Positions 45,791 to 58,959 of a stretch of 64,000 bases of DNA are shown here, in pieces. Positions within the stretch are counted from its first letter, which is position 1, and every line of letters starts with the position of its first letter. A program made the translations under genes and the position numbers. The DNA is taken from assembly GCA_902729315.2 (NCBI GenBank), contig LR746269.1, positions 4,756,501-4,820,500 of the forward strand. The letters run 5' to 3'. This DNA comes from Spirodela intermedia. Its lineage: Eukaryota; Streptophyta; Magnoliopsida; Alismatales; Araceae. The notes beneath the pieces are model-generated. The model made no database searches, had not been told where the DNA came from, and saw only the letters and a list, made by a program, of their open reading frames with translations.

Positions 45791-47344
45791 CTAAGAGATG
45801 TCCAACTAAAGACATTAAATTCAGCACTGCATGAGAGGCAACCCATGGTTTTTATTTCATTCTGTTTTTTTAAGTTCTATTTTTCTTAGAATTTCATAGT
45901 ATTTATTTATGTATTTGCCTTTTTTTTGAAAAAGTGTAGGTAGAGGAGTGTAAGATGAAGTGAAAAATTAAAAATAAGATGGAGGTGATGTATTTCTGAA
46001 CTTTATCCTTTATGACAACATTTTTAGTACTTAACCTTGCATATATGCATCTTCACTTGAAAATTATAGTTTTCTGCATATTCTATTCTAATTTTTTTGT
46101 GCCAGGACAATATCATTTTTAAGTTGAGGGGTTAATTTACGCTATAGGATGATTAAGAACATATGTTTGCAATTGTTTTCATGCTCACTTAGAAAAGTAA
46201 CTAAAAAAAATCAGAAAACTAGAACATCTATTTCTTGATTTTCTATTAAGAATAGCAGAAAATATTTCACAAATTGTCAAAAACAATAGAGAAAAAACAG
46301 CCTGAAATTTAAAATTCTAGAGACCCTTTTCTCACATTTCAATCCCCTTGACATATATTGTTGAAATTCGAAATTACAACTATAAAGAAGATAGTTTTGA
46401 TTTATTTTTGACAAATTCATTATTGCTGAAAACAAAACTGAAAATAGAAAATAGAACTGTCAGAACTATATAATTTATAATTTTTTTACATCATATTACA
46501 TGCACGAAAAATTAAATCAATTAGATTGATTAATACCAAAAGATACTAAGAAGATCATTATTGAGTTAAAAGAATGATTTAGTAACATGAAATGTTGTAA
46601 TATTCTTTGGATACATGATAGATAACATGGATTTGATTTTACAAATTTTCATTTCATGATCTTGATGGATAGTATTTACTTGATGTGAAAATTTGATTAA
46701 TCATTTGTGAAGATTTTTACACCCTGATCTATCAGACTTGTGAGGAGAAATCACTTATTTTGGAATTAGCAAAAAGTAATTAGAAAAATTTAAAAACAAA
46801 AAGTACACATGGATGGTGTGAGACACTATTCTCATTGTCGAAAAATGTCTATAGAAAACTCACTTGCTGAAAAATAAGTAGACAATGTGAAAGCTTTGAA
46901 AATGAAGAGTACACATGAAGGGTGTGAAACATTATTCTTATTGTCAAAATTTGTCTATAGGAAAAGCTACTTATCCACTATAAAAAAAAATAGAATAAAT
47001 ATAGTGCAAACTTTAAAAATCAAGCCATAGAAAAAAAAGAAATGTAGAATCAAATATTATTCTTGGATAAATATTGATAATTAGAACATCTTGTGAATTA
47101 TATCTATGAGTGAAGAAGTGATGAAGATGTGAATAGAGGAAGTGAAGTCTAGATTGTTATTCCAAAGAGTATTTAAATATTTAAGTGCTTGACATCATTC
47201 TTAATACTTGATATAAAGGTCCAAAGTGTCTAGAGGTGTATTATTTCTAATTATATTTTTTTTATGCATTGAAATATGATGTTTGAGATTTGTGAATTTT
47301 TATTAATTTTCGTAATTCCATTCCTAAGGGACTAATAATGATTT
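45791..47344 (+). other. 3' leader of I
   Basis: Holds GAGAGGCAACCCATGG (45832), the internal polypurine tract (46117-46132, decayed) and the paired GTACACATG repeats. Ends CTAAGGGACTAATAATGATTTT, where a deletion joins it to the LTR. Confidence 0.75.
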
Positions 47345-47467
47345 TGTAATTTAGCCTTAACTTATGATAAATAGACTTATATTTACGTTAAATTATGAAA
47401 AGTAATTTTTAGTTAGTTAATATAATTTATTAGCTAATTATATGATTTTATATGAATTTATATAATT
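47345..47467 (+). repeat. 3' LTR of I, fragment
   Basis: From GTAATTTAGCCTTAAC to ATATAATT, then cut by the inverted LTR K. Confidence 0.75.
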
Positions 47468-49202
47468 TGACGTGACTTAGTGTTGTATAATAAATCACGT
47501 AAATTTAAAATTTATAAAATTAGAAAATACTAATTTTTGAAGATGTTTAAAAGTATTTATGAATAAAGAAATTAATTATAATTCAATAAAAGTTTCAAAA
47601 ATACTAGAAATATTCTAAGTTGATCACATAGATATAATATAATATAGAATAATATTTCAAAATTTTTGACAAAGAATATAGTTTTTTATAAATTTTATAT
47701 TAAGAAATAAAAATGAAATATATTTCAAAATTCGTAAAAAGAGAAATAAGGGGGTGGACGTCAAGATGATGTCATCACCCTGACGAACATAAATCTGACG
47801 AAAATAAAGTTCTACTTGACGATTCTTACGTAAGTGATTATAAATAATTTAATTAGTCAAATTAAGATCTATAAAAATTAGAAAAATCATAATTGAATGA
47901 AGAGTAATTTAAAAATTTTAAATCACACAGGTTATCTCTAAATGAAGTAAAAATTAAGTTGAAAGTAAGAAAAACAGAGTTCTGACATTACAGTGGCAAT
48001 GCGTCAACGATGCACTAGAATCCTAAGTGTTCGGGATGATTGTCATGTAGTGTCCACAGCCTTGAAAGTTGTCTTTGGACAAAGACAACATGAGTAATCT
48101 TTGGATCTTCTTGCGAAGTCTAGACAACATATAGTCGTCAAATCATCTCTGGTGGCTATCACCTAGCAGAATGGAAAAACAATGACTTTGTGACTTTCCG
48201 ACAGTTGTCACCCAATATAGAAGAGCTAGATAGAGGTGGGGCACGTATCAAGGAGCTTCATCCTCAGGTCCACACAATAAGAGGAGGCTCTTCATCACAT
48301 CTTTTATGCTCTCAAGAGGTGGCGACTTGTTTTTCAATGGATCATCTTCTTCCTGACGACAGCTTATTTGTCGATCAATCAAAGATGATGTACTCAATAA
48401 ATTTGTGATCCTTTTATCGTGAATCGTTTAGTAATTTTAGTAATAATGCTCCACAAATCACGTTGACGAGATTTTTGTTGATGATTGAGCAATTTGGTGA
48501 CTTAATCCTTAATCGACAATCTGTAGAAAAATCATGATTTAATTAGATAAAAAGAAATAAGTTTTAACTCTAGTAAGATTTGAACCTACGCTAGTCGTTT
48601 GCCTACAGGAGAGAGTGAAATAAGTAATCAAATACTCTTATATAATGACATCATCATGATATCTCGTTGTTATAAATAAGGGATATTTTTAATATTAAAA
48701 TCATCAAAACATTCCGAGGAAAGTGTGACTGTCGGTTTAGTCTCACATCAGTTATACGCCAAATGTTGAGACACATATATAGTAATGCAAGATTTAGGAA
48801 GTAATTATTTCATTTCTCGCATGTGTATGACCACTCCTTGCCCCACGCCTGACTACCACTAGTGACGTGGAAAGGGAGTGACGCACACGTGCCCCCACCG
48901 GTCCATAGCCACTCAAGCCCCTACTTGCGGCTCCACCCCGATTATGCTTTTGACCCACTTGCGGGCTCAATTATCTGGTGGGTCTCCCCTTTTTTATTTT
49001 TTTTATTTTTTTCTTCATTTATCAAAAATAAGATTATAATTTTTTTTATAAATTCACATAAAATCATATAATTAACCAAAAATCACATTAACCACCTAAA
49101 GACCACTTTTCACAATTTAACATAAAATAAATCTGTTTATCATAGTTAAGACTAAAATTATAGTATTTATTAATATTAACTCATGATAATGAAAACTTAT
49201 CA
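47468..49202 (-). repeat. LTR K (minus, old subfamily)
   Basis: TGACGTGACTTAG (reverse complement of the LTR end) at 47468 to the LTR start TGATAAG at 49202. The extra segment lies at about 48615-48735. Flanks TAATT and AACAC do not match, so it is not a simple insertion that kept both sides. Confidence 0.82.
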
Positions 49203-50324
49203 AACACCCAAAGAGAATGAGAAAGAATGTACATAGTGTATTTCAAGAAAATAGTAAACATTAATTCGTCAAACACCTTGTGCCCCTTTATATAGGAGAA
49301 CCAATAAGAAAAGGAGAGAGAGGGTGAGTAACGAGCTGAAAAACAAAAAACAAAGTTTTGTTTTGACAAATGAGTTCACCTATGACGGAAGAGCAACAGT
49401 AGAGCTAGAGCAGCAAGGGTGAATGGAGACCAAAGTAGAGAGAGAGAGAGCCTTTCAAGAGATTAAAATGAAAACATGGATTGTCACCAAACCAGCCAGA
49501 GACCATGGTCGACTAATCAATCGGGAAGTTAATAATAATGATGAACACGTGCTCAGCTCAATTTTTTGGTCAGTCAATGGCCAGTTCTCTCTCCTTCTCT
49601 CCTCGCATTCGAAGTCAACGTAGTAAACAATGAACATAGGGGGGGTGTGCGGCTGGCATTCGACTGGTAGCCAACAGTGGGGTAGTCCCCGCTAGAAACA
49701 GATTGCACCAGTCTTCTAACCTAACATGTTATCCGGCACCAAAATAAATCACTTGAGTCGTAGACAACCGCGGCTTCCAATCATTGGTCGCTGTCCTTTG
49801 TCTTTCTCTCCTCTCTTCTCTCCTGGCATCCCTGTCTCTCTCACTTCCCCCCCCAGCATCTTAGTCATATTCAATCCTATTGTGAATTTAAGACAGTTTT
49901 TGTGATCAGAACGCGTTACTCAATTGTTCATGTTGGTAGGGCTTCGAATCACTGTCATTTATGCCTACTTTTGACCATTTCGTCAACATCCCAATCAATT
50001 ACAAAACTATTCTTTTTCATCATTTTACTTATAAAACACTTATCAATTATGTCTACACCATATAAACAAGCACATTTACCGTGCAAAACAGGTAGACAGA
50101 ATTGTGTTGCAGTACATTATTGGCCTTCAGGTTTCCACTCTCTCTGTACCCTCTTCCTCGCTGAAATATCTCAAAGTCAACTATATAAATTTTTCAACTA
50201 AATGGACTGGTATTTGACTTCCCGCTGGAAACAAACTCATCTCTTCTTACCTAGACTGCAACCAGATTTAACTCCACATGGAATAGATCGACGCAGTCCC
50301 TTATTTAAATGCCCCATTGATGAG
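49203..50324. other. Unassigned; LTR-like stretch
   Basis: No gene recognised. A TATA-like CTTTATATAGGAG lies near 49288. The first 25 bases (ACACCCAAAGAGAATGAGAA...) repeat those at about 39343-39367, next to the copia relic. Confidence 0.4.
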
Positions 50325-50409
50325 TTATTGTCCCCCTCTCTCTCTCTATCCTCTCTCTCTCTCTCTCTCTCATTCACTCATTCTCTATCTCTCTTACTCT
50401 CTCTCTCTC

Positions 50410-50449
<40 letters not shown>

Positions 50450-50676
50450 ACTCAGTCTCTCTCTCTCTCTTGTTCTCTCTCATTAACTCATTGCCTCTCT
50501 CTCTCTCTTGTTCTCTCTCACTAACTCATTGCCTCTCTCTCTCTCTTGTTCTCTCTCACTAACTCATTGCCTCTCTCTCTCTCTTGTTCTCTCTCACTAA
50601 CTCATTGCCTCTCTCTCTTGTTCTCTCTCATTAACTCATTGCTTCTCTCTCTCTCATTAACTCCTCTCCCTCTTGT

Positions 50677-50708
<32 letters not shown>

Positions 50709-50819
50709 TCTCTCATTAACTCATTCTCTCCTCTCACTCTCTCTCACTCTCTCTCCTCTCTCTCTCTCTCTATCTCTCTCCCCTTTCTCACACTCTATCT
50801 TGTTCTCTCTCATTAACTC
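50325..50819. repeat. CT microsatellite and 36-bp minisatellite, left half
   Basis: (CT)n with a unit of about 36 bp, CTCTCTTGTTCTCTCTCA followed by CTAACTCATTGC, repeated about five times (50460-50650) and more loosely around it. It continues at 52468 after solo LTR S2. Confidence 0.9.
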
Positions 50820-50824
50820 ATTGT

Positions 50825-52462
50825 TGATAACTTGATACTTGGGATGTCGTAGGTCTTAAGTGAGGTTATCTAAAAATATTTCTATTTTTACTATCCTAAT
50901 CAATCTAATAAGTAGAGAAGGTAAGCTAGGAGTCAAACCACAAGGAGAAAAACTAATAATTTTAAGAAATCCTAAGTAATAAGAAGAAATAAGTTAGAAA
51001 ATGGACAAGAGAAAGAGAGATGAGAAATGAGTGAGAGATGAAAAACATGAGTGAAATAAGATGTATGAAAGAAACCTTAGATCAAGGTTAACCTAGAGGG
51101 TGTAGAAAAGAAGTTTTGAGAGTATTTTAATGAGAAAGAATGGTCGAGGTTGACAAGGAATAATGTAACTACTAAAATATATCTAAACCCTAGGTTTCAC
51201 CCTAGGGAAGAAGGAAAGAAAACAAGTAACACAAGGAAGAAGATTCCTCAACCTGGGCCTTTATCTGTCACCAAGGTCAGATAGTTTACTTTGATAGATT
51301 GATCTCCAACATTTTACTCCTTGCAACTTGATCATCAACACTCAACTTTGCCCTTAAAGTTTTTCTTGATCACTCAAAATTATACAAAAATGGAAGAATA
51401 ATGGATCTTTAGAATAGAAGTTGTTTCACTCCGACTAATCATTGTTAGGACTCATTCCAAAAAGATTAGAAGGAAAGAGGGTGAAAGGAATACATATAAA
51501 TAGTAAAATTTCCCAAAATATCTTTTTCCCTTTCTCAAAATACATTTAACTTTTCTCCTTCATTTTCACAACCTTTTTGAAGGTTATTTGTCGATCTGAA
51601 ATAGGATGTGAAAAGGACATCTTAAAGATTGTGCCTACAAAATTTGGGCTTGAAATCCCTTCTGGATCGACAGATAACAATCCTAGAAGACGGAGAAATC
51701 TGGGTCGTTGATTGGGTGTCCCCACCACAAAAGGACCACCGGTGACGGTTGAGAAGAGACGTCTTTAACCGCCACTTACGGTGACAAGACGTGCTTAACC
51801 GCTGTTTTTGGTGGAAAGATGTGCTTAACCGCCGCATTCGGTGACGAGACGTGCTTAACCACTGCTTTCGGTGAGAGAGCGTGCTTAATCATCGCTTTTG
51901 GGGAGAACGTGCTTAGCCACCGCTTTTCATGGGAGACGTGCTTAACCGCCGCATTCGGTGACGAGACGTAATTAATCGCTGCTTTCGGTGATGAGACGTC
52001 TTTAAGAAGCGCCGAAATAAGAGGCGCAATCAGTCAACATCTTCTCACCTTCCAGGTGCGATACCTCATCTTCTCGCATTCCACGTAATTTCGGCTTGAA
52101 TAAAATATTCATGAATTTAAATAATCATGCCGCCATGCATCGCATACGACGGCGTGTCAAATCTATATAAAAATCCAGCGGTTGACACGTGTCGTTAACT
52201 GTGAAAAAACCCCTAGAATGTGTGAAATAAAATATATGTATTTCCCTAAATTACTTAAATATCCTCATGACTTAAATATATCAAAATAAATTCAAAAAAA
52301 AGTCATAAAAATCCGAGAATATTTTCAAAATAGGAAAAAAATAGAATCATTATAAATTTATTATTTGGCTATTTTAAATATGATAACATGCTAATATAAG
52401 ATATTTGATCCTAAAATATATTCTCTTTAAGGTAATTAATGAGTAGTTTTAGCGTATTATCA
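50825..52462 (+). repeat. Solo LTR S2, TSD ATTGT
   Basis: 1638 bp, TGATAACTTG to GTATTATCA, perfect TGATAA/TTATCA ends. Flanks are ATTGT at 50820-50824 and 52463-52467. It belongs to neither the TGATAAGTC family nor S1. It contains a 30-bp minisatellite at 51753-52010. Orientation is assigned by analogy with other TGATAA starts. Confidence 0.85.
51753..52010. repeat. 30-bp minisatellite inside S2, about 8-9 units
   Basis: Unit close to AGACGTGCTTAACCGCCGC plus TTTCGGTGACG. Units 3 and 7 are nearly identical, others diverge, and the array ends GACGTCTTTAAG. Confidence 0.85.
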
Positions 52463-52467
52463 ATTGT

Positions 52468-52690
52468 CTATCTCCCTGCTCACTCACTCTCTCTCTCTCT
52501 CTCCCCTCTCTCACTCTCTCTCTCTCGTTCTATGTCATTAACTCATTGTCTCTCTCTCACTCTCTCATTAACTCATTGTCTCTCTCACACTCTCTCATTA
52601 ACTCATTTTCTCTCTCCTCTCTCTTTCTCTCTCTCTCTCTCATGCACTCATTGTCTCTCTCCTCTCTCTCTCTCTCTCTCTTTCACTCTG
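52468..52690. repeat. CT microsatellite/minisatellite, right half
   Basis: (CT)n with CATTAACTCATTGTCTCTC units, the continuation of 50325-50819. Confidence 0.88.
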
Positions 52691-54040
52691 TGCATGTGTA
52701 TTAGTATATATCCATATATTGACATATCTCTTGATCTTAGAGTCGATCACTAAGAGAATGCTCCTGGATTCATTGGCTACTCTACGTAAAGGGTCCATTT
52801 GCTTGATCTTTTCTCAAAATACAATGCATTTTTAACCTTATTGTACCTGTTAAACATCATTAATCAAGATAGCCTATATCCTATCTGCTACCTAAAGCAC
52901 AAATGGGAATTATTTTCTACTTCAACATTGTGCTTCTCTATTAGTTGCTTCAATCTAAGAACTTAATCTAGCTTGTGACTTCCTTTAAAAGATCAATCAG
53001 ATATTTAGAGTTACCGGTTGTTTCCTACTTGCAGAGCAAAAATCACAGAAGTCCACAAACTTGATGATCCCAACTTTTGTAGTCTACCATAAATTAACTA
53101 TTTTACTTCATGCATTTGTCACCTGCTGTATACAAAACCTATGTACTGTATCTCAAATATAAACTTGTAACGAGACTGTACCTACTTACTATGTCAACGA
53201 TTAAACTTATTCTATTTGTGAACCTATTTGAGCACTTGAAGGTAAAAAAATAATTCACTTTCTATGTTTTACAATAGAAAAACTGTGTCCATCTCTATAG
53301 GTAAAAAAATTGTGATCTATGTAGACTCCACAATAGTATAAAGCTCTATATCATGTGGAATATCTCACGTTGGAATTATTCACCATCTCACTATGAGATG
53401 TCACTGTGTCCAGTTATCAACTATGAATACCATTAAGGCCTATGCTAGAAATATCAAGAAACAATTGAAATGTCTTCCCAAAGTAATGCAGTCTTAAGAT
53501 AAGTGCATTGATCATTCCTTTTTTATAACTAAAACTATCTTATTGAGTACATAAATTCCATTGTAATCTCCCTCATTTTAGTCAATCACTAGTTGGGGCT
53601 ACCAATAAGTTGTATGTGGCCTATAAATAAAACAAAGTGAACCAAAGGAAATTCCTCTCATCTATGATAGTAGTGACCTTAGTGAGGATTATGCAGCTTA
53701 AAAGAGTCCAATGCCATAGTTATTTTTATTAATAATGCTTGAAAGTGCAATAAACTCTATTTTTATGAACTCACATTGCTTTGAATATCTGAGTTTTCAC
53801 AATATTATGCAAAACAAAAAACATCTTGCAACTGAGTCTATAGAAATGACATAAAGATTATAGTATCAAGAAAAATGTCATAGATAAATAAGGATAATCA
53901 TAGGTGATAAGACATTGTGGGCTTTTGATCATATCCATGTTTTGATAATGAACTTAATACATTAAAGAATAGATTGATAAGCATAATGGTTTGGACTTAA
54001 GTATTTGATGATCTAGAGCAATAAGGAGACTAAAGATCGA
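52691..54040. other. Intergenic; nothing recognised
   Basis: AT-rich, without a readable coding relic. The last 150 bases (TTTTGATAATGAACTTAATAC near 53938) resemble the leader of copia elements. Confidence 0.45.
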
Positions 54041-54044
54041 AAAT

Positions 54045-54330
54045 TTATTATTTGATGAGCATATGCGATCCTTATTAACTTTAGAAAAAAGCCTACACAA
54101 ATCATTAGATATTTTAGAGAAAGTTGAAAATAGTCACCCTAAGAATAGAAGACTAAATTGATATATATGGTGAGAATGATGAAGAAGAAATAGCTTCACT
54201 CATTAGAAAATTTAGGCCACTTCAAGACTGAATGCTTACTGCTGAAGATGAACAAAAGGAAGAAAGACATAATCACCACATGGAGCAATGATGAGTCCAA
54301 AACTGAGGCTTCATTTGTTTTAAAATGTGC
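54045..54330 (+). pseudogene. Ty1/copia gag relic
   Basis: Reads MRSLLTLEKSLHKSL, ILEKVENSHPKNRRL, then (after stops) EEEIASLIRKFRPLQ and ESKTEASFVLKC, resembling the second half of a plant copia Gag (UBN2-type). No zinc knuckle, protease or LTRs are seen. It may belong to the same lost element as the RT relic at 58960. Confidence 0.5.
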
Positions 54331-55149
54331 AGTTCTCTCACAAGTGATCTTTGAAATTTCTATTTGGAGATAACTGTAACTTCAATGATAGATCTTTCTC
54401 TTGATGTCAAGTCAAAGCTTAGTTGTTTCACTTTGTCGTTTTCTCCACATAAGACTCTAACATGTCATTATGTAGGTTATGTGGCAATAACTTCTCCATC
54501 TCTTCCTCTGCTTCATACAAATGGTCTAATGTAGCTACCTTGAGGGTCATGAGCTTAACACTTACTTCAGTCAATGATTATTTATTTTTCGTTGAATATC
54601 TTGATTAGCTTTCCATGTGATGCTATAGTGCTTCAAACACAAATTTTGCTCATGCCTTGATTTACTTAATTCGGCCATCATTTTTCTTACTTCTGCTATC
54701 ATACTTCCTACGTTTGAATCTCATGTCTTCCATAGTGTGACTTTAGTATTTTAGATATTTTTGAATTGACGCTTCGTTCTTCAGATTACTCAAGTACTGT
54801 GTTTGAATCTCACTAGTGACTAAAGTTTTCCATAACATTCATGAAACTTCATCACATATTTTGTCACATGTTATGTTGTACTTTATATTTGAGAAATATA
54901 ATATTGTATTAATTAAACATATAAAGATATCTCAAGGGAGTGACTCCTCGAAATTTATTGTTAGCCATAGGATTGCATATAATGTCATCAATGTATATCA
55001 TTTGAATGTTTGTCAATTAAACTCATTTAGTGATAACGATAATCGTGATGCATATTAGGGCAACTCATTTAAGAACGATTTGTAAATAAATTTTTCACCG
55101 TATGTGTTAAAACACATAGTATGTCTCAACACCGAGGGCATCCACATCC

Positions 55150-56090
55150 TTTAATCTAGAATCATCAAGACAAAGCATTTCAAACGTACCTCTTTTCTTA
55201 TTCCTATATATAAATCGAAAGAGGCTTGATCTCTAAAATTCTCACTTAAATTCTCACTTAAATTCTCATAAAGTCCATAAATTTCATCAAGAGTTTTATC
55301 CATAAAATCTCTTCCACAAATAAAATCTACTGTACTCATATTTTACTCTAATAATTTATCATAAAATATTTTATTGAGATATCACTTCAATATAGCATAA
55401 TTAGGATATTTTCTATGTAAATCCTTAGTTTTTTTCCACAGATCATGTAAGATTTATCTCAGCCTTCGAAAAAAACTCCAGTTCCTCATATTTTGGGTTT
55501 TTCCTAATGAATAAAATTTTATAAGGCTTGTTCTATATATTGCCAACTAACTAATTCTCTATGTAAGCTAGATAACCATTACCTAACTTGAAAGAGGTTG
55601 CTTGAAAGAGCTTATAACTATTGATGAATAATTTCATCTTAATAATTTTTTGTGTAACTTGAAAGAGGTTGCTTAAATCATAAATCACATAAAAAAAATT
55701 ATAACTATTGATGAAGTTGTTCTAAAGTTAATTCAAGGAAATTATGAAGTATTTAGAAAATACCTAGATTTATCTCAAATAGAATAGTGCGTGCTAATGG
55801 GACTCTAATATTAGATGGTCATTGGTAAAAATTAGGATATGATGATTCTTCATAACCATATGATTGTTCTCAGTTTAACATGTACTACCTTCAAGATTCA
55901 TAGGAATTGATTTTTCTTTTGAAGCTTTATTTTTCAACGATTGAAGAAGGCTCTAATCTTGGATCTAAAGACCTTCTACCATCCATAAAAAATCATCAAT
56001 TTTAGAAAAAATTTAAGATAGGTTACTGCTCTCCTTTGATCCTATCCAATATTTGTCTTCTTGATCTTCATTGTTGTCTCTTTTTCTTCT
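55150..56090 (-). pseudogene. gag relic of the TGATAAGTC family (minus, no LTRs)
   Basis: Decayed copy of the family Gag on the minus strand: from a start-like region near 55985 (equivalent of the GRRSLHPRL start) through the LVNLPQV region to DFICGRDFMDKTLDEIYGLY (55340-55280) and SFDLY. ENLSENLSEN is a local 15-bp duplication, and another duplication with CTTGAAAGAGGTTGCTT lies at 55580-55700. Both edges stop without LTR or primer site. Confidence 0.78.
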
Positions 56091-56099
56091 GCAAAAAGA

Positions 56100-58950
56100 A
56101 AATAAAATTAAGGGTTAAAGAGGGCAAGTGCATTCAAGGTTAAAGAACTCTAGATAAACCCCAAGTCAACATCAATCTTTGAAGACATCCTATAGTGATA
56201 ATTCTAAAATAGAATTGACATTAGAATCTCAATTATAACATGTAGAAGCTGTCTTAGTGAAATATTAGTGTGGCCTATTAGAGTTGTGAATCCAAATGAA
56301 ACTTTTAGAGAAAAATTTCTAAATAGCTATCTTAGTGAGGTAGCAATGTAACCTCTTAGAGGCATGAATCTAATATGAAGTTGTTCTTAGAGAATGGATA
56401 TAGGTGGTGAGTTAAACCATTATAAAAAGATGGTGTATTCCATGTAACTTTGGAAAGCCACTCTCTTATCATCCAAAGAGAAGAAAAATCCTTTAAAGAT
56501 TAATATAAGAGGAAAAGGATAATTCAAACTCTCCTCTTATTGGTCTTAATGTAGGCCAAAACTAAGATAGTTCACATTTATCGCATGACAAATAATTAAG
56601 GAATCACCATGGGATGCTTTTGTAATATTTCTTGAATGTATACCTTCAAATTTTTGAGTATTTATAGATAAATCATATGTTAAAAATTTCCCAACTCTCT
56701 ACAATCTCTTAATGTCTATTTTTCTTGGGATAAACATAATTTTAAATGTCTAGAAATCTAATATGATATGTCATTTAGTCCATTTGGATAACTTTTGAAA
56801 AATTACACGATTTTTTTAAAGACTAACATTACTATCTAATACATCCCAAGTTGAATCAGTTTGAAACGAATTTGATTGTCAGATAACATGTCTTATCAAT
56901 ATGATAATTTATCAATATGATTTTTAAGTGAATACACTGAACTCTGATTTAAATGATAATAGTTTGATTGATTCAAGATATCCAAACTAATTTTCCAAAG
57001 TATATTCCTCAACCTCTAGAAAATTATGTTTGACAAAATAAATAGTCTGAAATCAATTGGTTATTTTGATATTAAAGTTATTCAAAAGTAATAATCTAAT
57101 ATCATGAGCATATAGTAGACTATGCTTTCATACTCATTTTCTTCATGAAATCTTGTTGATTTATATGTGCTAGTCATTACTTTCTCAATGTGTCATATTC
57201 TGTAAATATTATGATTTCATAGCAATATGCACCATAGTCATTTCTTCTCATGGGATTAGTAAATCTTGTAAGTTCAGCTCTTTATTACAATGTATATTTG
57301 ATAAATTCTTATCTGAATAACTATAAGCATTGTCTCAAACTATATATAAAAACTCTCACATATATTCTCATATCAAGTATATTTGAAGAAAAGTCTAATT
57401 TGGTCTTTTAAAATTAGTCTTGTATTAGCTTTTTGTCAGCAAAACATTATGCATATAATAATTTAACAGGACAATGTTCCTCTTTAACAGAGTTCACTTT
57501 TGAGATGTTCGAGAAACTATTAAAAGAGACTTGAGAACAAGAATATGATTGACTCCATGAAGATCCACTAAATTTTGTCAAGCTCTTCCTGCCACAAGTA
57601 TCAATGACAATTCAAAAGGCTTCAGCTTCATCTCCCTTCAATTTTGACAAAATGATCAAACGTCTTATTCAAGAAAAAGCTCATTATCAGGCCTAGGGTA
57701 ACTAAGTGGTGAGAGGAGAGACTAATGGGTGAAAGCATATGGTGTTGGTAGCCTATTTTGGTCCTAAAATTGTGGAGTCTTTAAGGACACAAACTTAAGT
57801 GGTTGGGCAGTTGAGCCAATAAACATCAACATGTATTTCTTGAGAGAGAATAGTGAAATACCAATACAATGATTCCTTTGAGACTAGACACAATTGGGTG
57901 AGGGGTGAACCAATATAAAAAAATTTGGTGTTCTTGGTAAAAGAGAGTTGTGAGCACACATGTATTGACACACATAATGATACCCACAACCAATAGCCAA
58001 AAATGAAAATTAGTTAAAAAGCATAGAACCTTATTCACTGCCCCCTTTTTAGAGTTTAAGCCTTATAGGTTTAAATTTTATATTAGTTTAACATGGCTAG
58101 ATATAAAAACATTAGCTATCATGTTAATGGCTGAGTTTCACAAAAGAAAATTATCATTACTCTGATGAAATCTATATATCAAATATCTTTTTCTCTCTTC
58201 TTCTTTGAAATATATGTCAAACAACATTTGGATCCATATATTCATCATAAAAGTTTAGGTATTGAAAAAAAATTGTGAAAAATTTCACATTATAATTTCA
58301 CTGTGTATGAGACCATTTAAAAATTCAATTCCTAAACCTTTTTTTATCATGACTGCCATAATTAGATTAGTAATGAAATTATATTGGTAATTCTCTATCA
58401 ATAATTTTTTTATCTATAATGGTAAAGCATTTCAGTTACTATCCATAAAAAAATTCTAAAAATATTTAATTATGCTCAATTCAACTTTTGATTCTTACCA
58501 TCAGTAAAACAAAGATCCTAAAAACATAAGTTCTCTTCTCCTTCAGGGCTCACAACAAGCTTATAAGCTAGAGTGATTACATAAAAGGCTAGATAGGAAT
58601 ACCCTCACACTCCATCCTCTCTTCATTCAATGTGTAGAAAACTTTTGAATTAGGTATCACATCAATGCTTGAAATTTTTGAGTGTCTTGACTGAAACTTA
58701 TATATCATACACTACATTAAACTCAATAAAGTCTAGGAATTAAAACATGAAAAGATTTTTTTCTTCAACTTGATCAATTTTCAAGAGTTCGTTATTAGTA
58801 AAATGAAGCTTACAACAAGATCCAAAGTTAAAACAATAGATCTATTTGGGATATGAGAACAATGTGCAAGGATATTGGCATCCTTCTAGAAGTGGAAGGG
58901 TTTTCAAGAGTTTTTTATTATTAAAATGACTTTTTAATCAAGTGTGTTGC
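56100..58950. other. Intergenic; nothing recognised
   Basis: AT-rich DNA with only short chance frames on both strands. No motif, tandem array or LTR end stood out. Confidence 0.45.
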
Positions 58951-58959
58951 AACAAAAAA

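Larger units (their letters stand above)
41838..47467 (+). mobile_element. I: old gag-ORF2 element (plus), 3' LTR mostly lost
   Basis: 5' LTR (41838-43173), primer site (43179-43196), gag relic (43380-44765), ORF2 relic (44770-45790), 3' leader with both GTACACATG repeats (46800 and 46907) and an internal tract (46117-46132), then only about 120 bp of 3' LTR. The junction at about 47345 has lost the terminal polypurine tract and the first 45 or so bases of the LTR. No pol. It is the most decayed copy and shows that the gag-ORF2 design is old. Confidence 0.88.

Noticed and set aside
50202-50562. Ser/Leu-rich open frames in the CT arrays
   Set aside because: Any (CT)n run translates as Ser-Leu repeats. 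There is no start context and no conservation apart from the array.
57795-58038. Cys-rich open frame on the minus strand at 57.8-58.0 kb
   Set aside because: Short, overlapping alternative frames, no signal peptide pattern and no neighbouring coding relic.
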